Assembly: GCF_000373265.1 (NCBI RefSeq)
Contig: NZ_KB890762.1
Coordinates: 181,705 to 245,704 of the forward strand
DNA from: Pontibacter roseus DSM 17521
GTDB lineage: Bacteria; Bacteroidota; Bacteroidia; Cytophagales; Hymenobacteraceae
Direction: 5' to 3'
DNA: 64,000 nt
Positions 60,840 through 64,000 of the stretch are shown piece by piece. The position numbers and the translations under genes were made by a program. Each line of letters opens with the position of its first letter. The first letter of the stretch is position 1. Under the pieces are notes generated by a model. That model worked only from the letters and a program-made list of their open reading frames with translations. It searched no databases and was not told the DNA's origin.

Positions 60840-61565
60840 ATGAAAAAGCTTCTATTTACTTTATTGGCCTGTACCACCTGCCTCATCGGCCAGGCGCAGG
60901 ACCTGCTCATCAAGCGCAACGGCGACGAACTGCAGGTGAAGGTACTCGAAATCAACCTGGAGGAAATCCGCTACAAGCGCTTTGATAACCTGAAGGGGCC
61001 CATCATTGCTATTGCGAAAGGGGAGGTGTTCCTCATCAAGTATGAAAACGGCACAAAGGTCACTTTCACCGATGTCGCGCAGCCAGCTAAACAGCAGATA
61101 CCCGGCATACCTGGACGCACAGGTTATCCTCAGGCAAACCTGAAGCTGGGCGGACCACGTCTCGGCTTTACGGTGCTGAGCCAGAAGTACAGAGACCACT
61201 TGGTGGAGGAGTACGATAGGGAGGTAAGCGCCTTTATGACTCAGTTCGGTTGGCAGTTCGAAACTCGCGTGTTCACCCTCGACAACGGCACCTCCGGCCT
61301 TTTTGAGTTTGTGCCTTTGGTGGGAGGTCTGGAGCAGGGCAAGTTCCTGCCGAGTCTCAGTGCCTTGGTGGGCATCCGAAGTGCGAAGGGCCTTGAGTTT
61401 GGTGTCGGGCCGAACGTGACCTTGGGTGGGGCGGGCCTTGTATTGGCGGTTGGCACCAACTTCCAGAGTCAGGGTGTGAACTTCCCGGTGAATCTGGCCG
61501 TGGCTCCCTCCAAAGACGGAATGCGCTTGAGCCTGCTGTTTGGCTTCAACTCACGCAAATACTAA
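60840..61565 (+). CDS. Secreted protein, first of two sharing an N-terminal module
   Basis: The 241-residue product has a signal peptide (MKKLLFTLLACTTCLIGQAQ). A short beta-rich module follows (LLIKRNGDELQVKVLEINLEEIRYKRF, GEVFLIKYENGTKVTF). Its C-terminal half, PRLGFTVLSQKYRDH to LSLLFGFNSRKY, looks like an outer-membrane barrel or porin-like end. The module recurs in the adjacent 61596 product, but the C-termini differ completely. The two genes are 30 bases apart and likely co-transcribed. Function unknown. Confidence 0.65.
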   Translation: MKKLLFTLLACTTCLIGQAQDLLIKRNGDELQVKVLEINLEEIRYKRFDNLKGPIIAIAKGEVFLIKYENGTKVTFTDVAQPAKQQIPGIPGRTGYPQANLKLGGPRLGFTVLSQKYRDHLVEEYDREVSAFMTQFGWQFETRVFTLDNGTSGLFEFVPLVGGLEQGKFLPSLSALVGIRSAKGLEFGVGPNVTLGGAGLVLAVGTNFQSQGVNFPVNLAVAPSKDGMRLSLLFGFNSRKY

Positions 61566-61595
61566 CATCTGTTCCAGCAACTAACATCGTCCATC

Positions 61596-62189
61596 ATGAA
61601 AAAATTGACTCTACTCATCCTCCTCTTCCTGCTGCACCAGGGGGTGTTTGCGCAAGACAGAATCGTTAAGACATCCGGAGAGGAAGTGTCTGCCCGGATA
61701 CTGGAAATAACGCTTCAGGAGATACTGTTCCAGCATCCGGACTCGCTGCAGGGAATGACTTGGCGTATACCCAAATCTGAGGTGTTCATGGTGCAGTTCC
61801 AAGACGGAACTAAAGAAGTTTTCGAGCAAAACCTGCCTGCAAGCCCTGCTACCAAAGCGGCGGCGCTTACGCCTGAGGAACTGCGCCTGCTAGGCCGAGA
61901 AGATGCGCTGAAGTACTATACCGGCAGTGGCGCCATGTGGGGTTCGGCTGCCAGTGCCTTCACCATGTTCCCCATAGGTTTAGTGGGCAGCGTCGTGATA
62001 GGTGCCACGCCGCCCAAAATAGAGAACCACAGGATTTCGGATGTCAACCTGCTGCAATACCCCGACTATGTGCAGGGCTACAAGGAGCAGGCGCACAGAC
62101 GTAAAAAAGGAAAGGTCCTGGCAGGAGTGGGAATTGGCGTCGGTATTCAGCTCACAGCCATGATGCTGCTGATGGCCGTCATGTACTAG
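61596..62189 (+). CDS. Secreted protein, second of two sharing an N-terminal module
   Basis: The 197-residue product has a signal peptide (MKKLTLLILLFLLHQGVFAQ) and the module RIVKTSGEEVSARILEITLQEI, KSEVFMVQFQDGTKEVF, closely related to that of the 60840 gene. The rest is a different, Gly-rich and hydrophobic part with two probable transmembrane hairpins (AMWGSAASAFTMFPIGLVGS and VLAGVGIGVGIQLTAMMLLM). It may anchor in the inner membrane. The same module may thus face two compartments. A strong terminator ends the pair. Confidence 0.65.
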   Translation: MKKLTLLILLFLLHQGVFAQDRIVKTSGEEVSARILEITLQEILFQHPDSLQGMTWRIPKSEVFMVQFQDGTKEVFEQNLPASPATKAAALTPEELRLLGREDALKYYTGSGAMWGSAASAFTMFPIGLVGSVVIGATPPKIENHRISDVNLLQYPDYVQGYKEQAHRRKKGKVLAGVGIGVGIQLTAMMLLMAVMY

Positions 62190-62202
62190 CTGGAGACGAC
62201 AG

Positions 62203-62238
62203 AAAGGAAGGCCACCTCGTACGAGGTGGCCTTCCTTT
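62203..62238. terminator. Bidirectional terminator between the module pair and arsM
   Basis: An uninterrupted palindrome of 18 bases per arm (62203-62220 with 62221-62238), core GGCCACCTCGT with ACGAGGTGGCC, flanked by A- and T-rich ends. Convergent genes share it. Confidence 0.8.
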
Positions 62239-62260
62239 ACTCTTAGAGAGAGTGACAAAT

Positions 62261-63100
62261 CTAGCAGCAGCCGGGCGCACAGCAGGCGTCTTCCAATGGC
62301 TTGACACCATATACCGTGATGCTGTAAATCCCGGTGTTGCTTTCTCGGAAGGCTTGTATACCTGCCTCATCCAAATAGTCGCGCAGGATTTCGTCCGGCA
62401 CCTGAATGGCCTTCTCCTTCTGCACCATGATGTTCTCGAATCCGGCCTCACGGATAATCTGCAGGTAGTCCTCTTTCTGGATGGCGCCCGACACGCAGCC
62501 GGCGTACATCTCACTGGCCTGCACAATGCCTGCCGGAAGCTCGCCCACCAGCACCACATCCGAAATGCTGAAGTGCCCGCCTGGTTTGAGTATGCGGAAG
62601 GTCTCGGCAAAAGCCTTGCGTTTGTCCGGCACCAGGTTGAGCACGCAGTTGCTGATGACCACATCGGCCCGGTTAGCGGCTATCGGCATCGCCTCAATCT
62701 CTCCCTGGCGGAACTCCACGTTGTTGAAGCCCAACTTGTCGGCGTTCTCACGCGCTTTGGCCACCATGGCTTCCGTCATGTCCAGGCCAATCACCTTGCC
62801 GCTCTCGCCGGTCAGGGCGCGTGCCACGAAGCAGTCGTTGCCGGCTCCGGAGCCCAAATCCACCACCGTGTCGCCCTTTTTGATTTGAGCGAACTCAGTA
62901 GGCACGCCACAGCCCAGCCCCAAGTCTGCATCGGGGTTATAACCTTCCAGTTCCGAGTAATTGTCAGCGAAAATGGCGTAGTCCACTGTGCCGCAGCCGG
63001 TGGCGCCACAACAGGAGGCTTCGTTCTGCTCTTTACTTTGCAGCGCTATCTCGCTGTACTTGTCCTTTACGATTTTCTTTAGTTCTTCTGCGTTGTTCAT
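62261..63100 (-). CDS. arsM: Arsenite S-adenosylmethionine methyltransferase ArsM
   Basis: ArsM methylates arsenite stepwise to less toxic and volatile arsenicals in the cytoplasm. The 279-residue protein has motif I VVDLGSGAGNDCFVA (about residues 79-93) and the catalytic cysteine pair Cys152 (SNCVLNLV) and Cys202 (AGCVSG), 50 residues apart as in characterised ArsM. Cys64 (GLGCGVP) is a third conserved cysteine. The N-terminal CCGATGCG and C-terminal CCAPGCC add metal-binding cysteines. It follows arsR with a 52-base gap, in which an ArsR-type operator lies. Confidence 0.93.
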   Translation of the reverse strand: MNNAEELKKIVKDKYSEIALQSKEQNEASCCGATGCGTVDYAIFADNYSELEGYNPDADLGLGCGVPTEFAQIKKGDTVVDLGSGAGNDCFVARALTGESGKVIGLDMTEAMVAKARENADKLGFNNVEFRQGEIEAMPIAANRADVVISNCVLNLVPDKRKAFAETFRILKPGGHFSISDVVLVGELPAGIVQASEMYAGCVSGAIQKEDYLQIIREAGFENIMVQKEKAIQVPDEILRDYLDEAGIQAFRESNTGIYSITVYGVKPLEDACCAPGCC

Positions 63101-63117
63101 GATTTCCTGAATTTAAT

Positions 63118-63139
63118 TTATCGGTAAATTACGATGATA
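63118..63139. promoter_or_regulatory. Candidate ArsR operator before arsM
   Basis: TTATCG, seven bases, ACGATGATA (63118-63139), 17 bases upstream of the arsM start. The same pattern lies upstream of arsR at 63497-63518. Confidence 0.65.
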
Positions 63140-63152
63140 TAAGTCAAATTTT

Positions 63153-63485
63153 TTAGCAGCAGCTGCTACCACAGGAGGTATAATCGGCAAAGAAAGCGTC
63201 CAGCAACTGCTGCGCCTGTTTCCAGGTCTGCTCGTTGATGCAGTAGCATACCTTCTTGCCGTCTATATCGCCCTGTATCAGCCCTGCCTCCTTCAGCTCC
63301 TTCAGGTGCTGCGACACCGTAGACTGCGATAGTGGGAGCTCCTCCACAATGTCGCCGCAGATGCAGGCCCTGCGCTCCAGCAGGATGCGCAGAATGGCAA
63401 CACGGGCGGGGTGGGCCATCGCCTTGGCTAAAGCAGCCAACTCGATATCTGCTTTTGTGAACTGTTCTGTCTTCGTCTGTCCCAT
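63153..63485 (-). CDS. arsR: ArsR-type arsenic-responsive repressor
   Basis: The 110-residue winged-helix protein has the ArsR helix-turn-helix ([20 protein letters not shown]) and the metalloid-sensing cysteines Cys41 and Cys43 (ERRACICGD), with a further Cys cluster at the end (CGSSCC). When arsenite binds, members release DNA. The start at ATG 63485 matches family length; the frame opens earlier without homology. It is the first gene of the arsR-arsM unit and is preceded by an operator that overlaps its probable promoter. Confidence 0.9.
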   Translation of the reverse strand: MGQTKTEQFTKADIELAALAKAMAHPARVAILRILLERRACICGDIVEELPLSQSTVSQHLKELKEAGLIQGDIDGKKVCYCINEQTWKQAQQLLDAFFADYTSCGSSCC

Positions 63486-63496
63486 GTGGTTTGTTC

Positions 63497-63518
63497 TTAT
63501 CGTAATTATACGATGATA
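63497..63518. promoter_or_regulatory. Candidate ArsR operator before arsR
   Basis: TTATCG, seven bases, ACGATGATA (63497-63518), twelve bases upstream of the arsR ATG. Together with the arsM copy it defines a shared motif TTATCG-N7-ACGATGATA. Confidence 0.65.
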
Positions 63519-63533
63519 AAAATATTTTAGCAA
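63503..63533 (-). promoter_or_regulatory. Candidate arsR promoter overlapping the operator
   Basis: On the - strand TTG (63533-63531), a 20-base gap and TATAATTA (63510-63503). The spacing fits Bacteroidota promoters; the -7 box is only a partial match to TAnnTTTG. It lies inside the operator, so repressor binding would block it. Confidence 0.4.
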
Positions 63534-63771
63534 CTGTTATCTCTGTTTTTTTCGTAGCCGGGCCAGTCGTGTGATACCTATCACATTCCCCTTATAGCAA
63601 TATAGCCCACGCTATACCTGATTTCTACTGCATAATACAAGAGAGTATACCTGCAACAGTTATAGGCAGTACTCAGAAGTGGGTATTATTATGATAAAAC
63701 ATATATTAAATTTTATTAATCCATTGATTAGTTATTCCTTGCAGCACATTTCCTTAACCTAAAGACATATA

Positions 63772-64000
63772 ATGAAGAAATTTTACGCTTTGTGTCTTCT
63801 AGCCTCCTGCTTCGTTGTGAATAGCTGCGAATTAGCCGACGTGAAACCAGAAGACCCCAAATTCGAACGCATCAGTGATGTGAGTCAGGCGCTCCCTTAC
63901 CAGACGGTCGCCTTCGGAGGCAACCGCTATCCGGGTGGGGCAGAGGACTACCGGATGTACTTCGGCAGCACCGAGGTATCGGTCAGCAAACTTAGCGGTG
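63772..64000 (+). CDS. Lipoprotein of unknown function (partial, 3' end outside window)
   Basis: The visible 76 residues begin with a lipoprotein signal (MKKFYALCLLASCFVVNSC, Cys19) followed by a hydrophilic region (DVKPEDPKFERISDVSQALP, NRYPGGAEDYRMYFGS). The C-terminus is beyond the window. Too little is visible to name a family. Confidence 0.6.
   Translation, partial: MKKFYALCLLASCFVVNSCELADVKPEDPKFERISDVSQALPYQTVAFGGNRYPGGAEDYRMYFGSTEVSVSKLSG

Overview
This is a 64 kb chromosomal window, about 53% GC by eye, from a Bacteroidota bacterium. The family Hymenobacteraceae and a Pontibacter-like genus fit best. That placement is inference from gene content: a TamL/TamB pair, an outer-membrane beta-barrel-3 receptor, a type IX secretion (T9SS) C-terminal signal, DUF3347, DUF6122 and DUF892 proteins, many lipoproteins, and promoters of the Bacteroidota form TTG-N20-TAnnTTTG. 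I see no rRNA, tRNA, CRISPR array, prophage or intact insertion sequence.

Layout. 1-7 kb: a partial secreted protein, HslV peptidase with a Crp/Fnr regulator just downstream, a deoxyhypusine-synthase-like enzyme, an outer-membrane protein and an M1 aminopeptidase lipoprotein. 7-13 kb: a palindrome cluster, a large HPII-type catalase, a 2H phosphoesterase and an ABC-F ATPase. 13-22 kb: two tandem paralogous secreted proteins, a methyltransferase, a subtilisin-like lipoprotein, an unexplained ~1 kb gap, a coiled-coil lipoprotein, a Gly/Tyr/His-rich disordered protein, small orphan proteins, a creatininase-family hydrolase and MscL. 22-32 kb: a SulP transporter, a metallophosphoesterase, a beta-barrel receptor, a yeast-type cytosine deaminase, small regulators, a DUF3347 lipoprotein and ArsC. 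32-40 kb: tamB and tamL, transcribed tamB first. 40-45 kb: a nitroreductase-like protein, a YbhB-like protein, and an RsbQ-like hydrolase translationally coupled to a PAS hybrid histidine kinase. 45-52 kb: a degenerate acyl-carrier-like protein, then a GbsR-type regulator with a TolC/adaptor/RND efflux operon. 52-64 kb: a DUF892 protein, a GH13 alpha-glucosidase, a T9SS-exported beta-helix protein, a VOC enzyme, two secreted proteins sharing an N-terminal module, and arsM/arsR.

Functional themes are envelope biogenesis (tamB/tamL, outer-membrane proteins), stress defence (catalase, MscL, RND efflux, arsenic genes) and peptide or glucan turnover. Two regulators appear to control their own neighbourhoods through repeated operators. 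One palindrome lies upstream of the GbsR-type gene and again before tolC. One ArsR-type site lies upstream of arsR and again before arsM.

The most unusual feature is not a gene. The hexamer GGTATA, mostly as CAGGTATA(G/C), occurs about 160 times on the two strands by my hand count, roughly six times chance, inside genes and between them, and skewed in orientation. It looks like a genome-wide iterated DNA signal.
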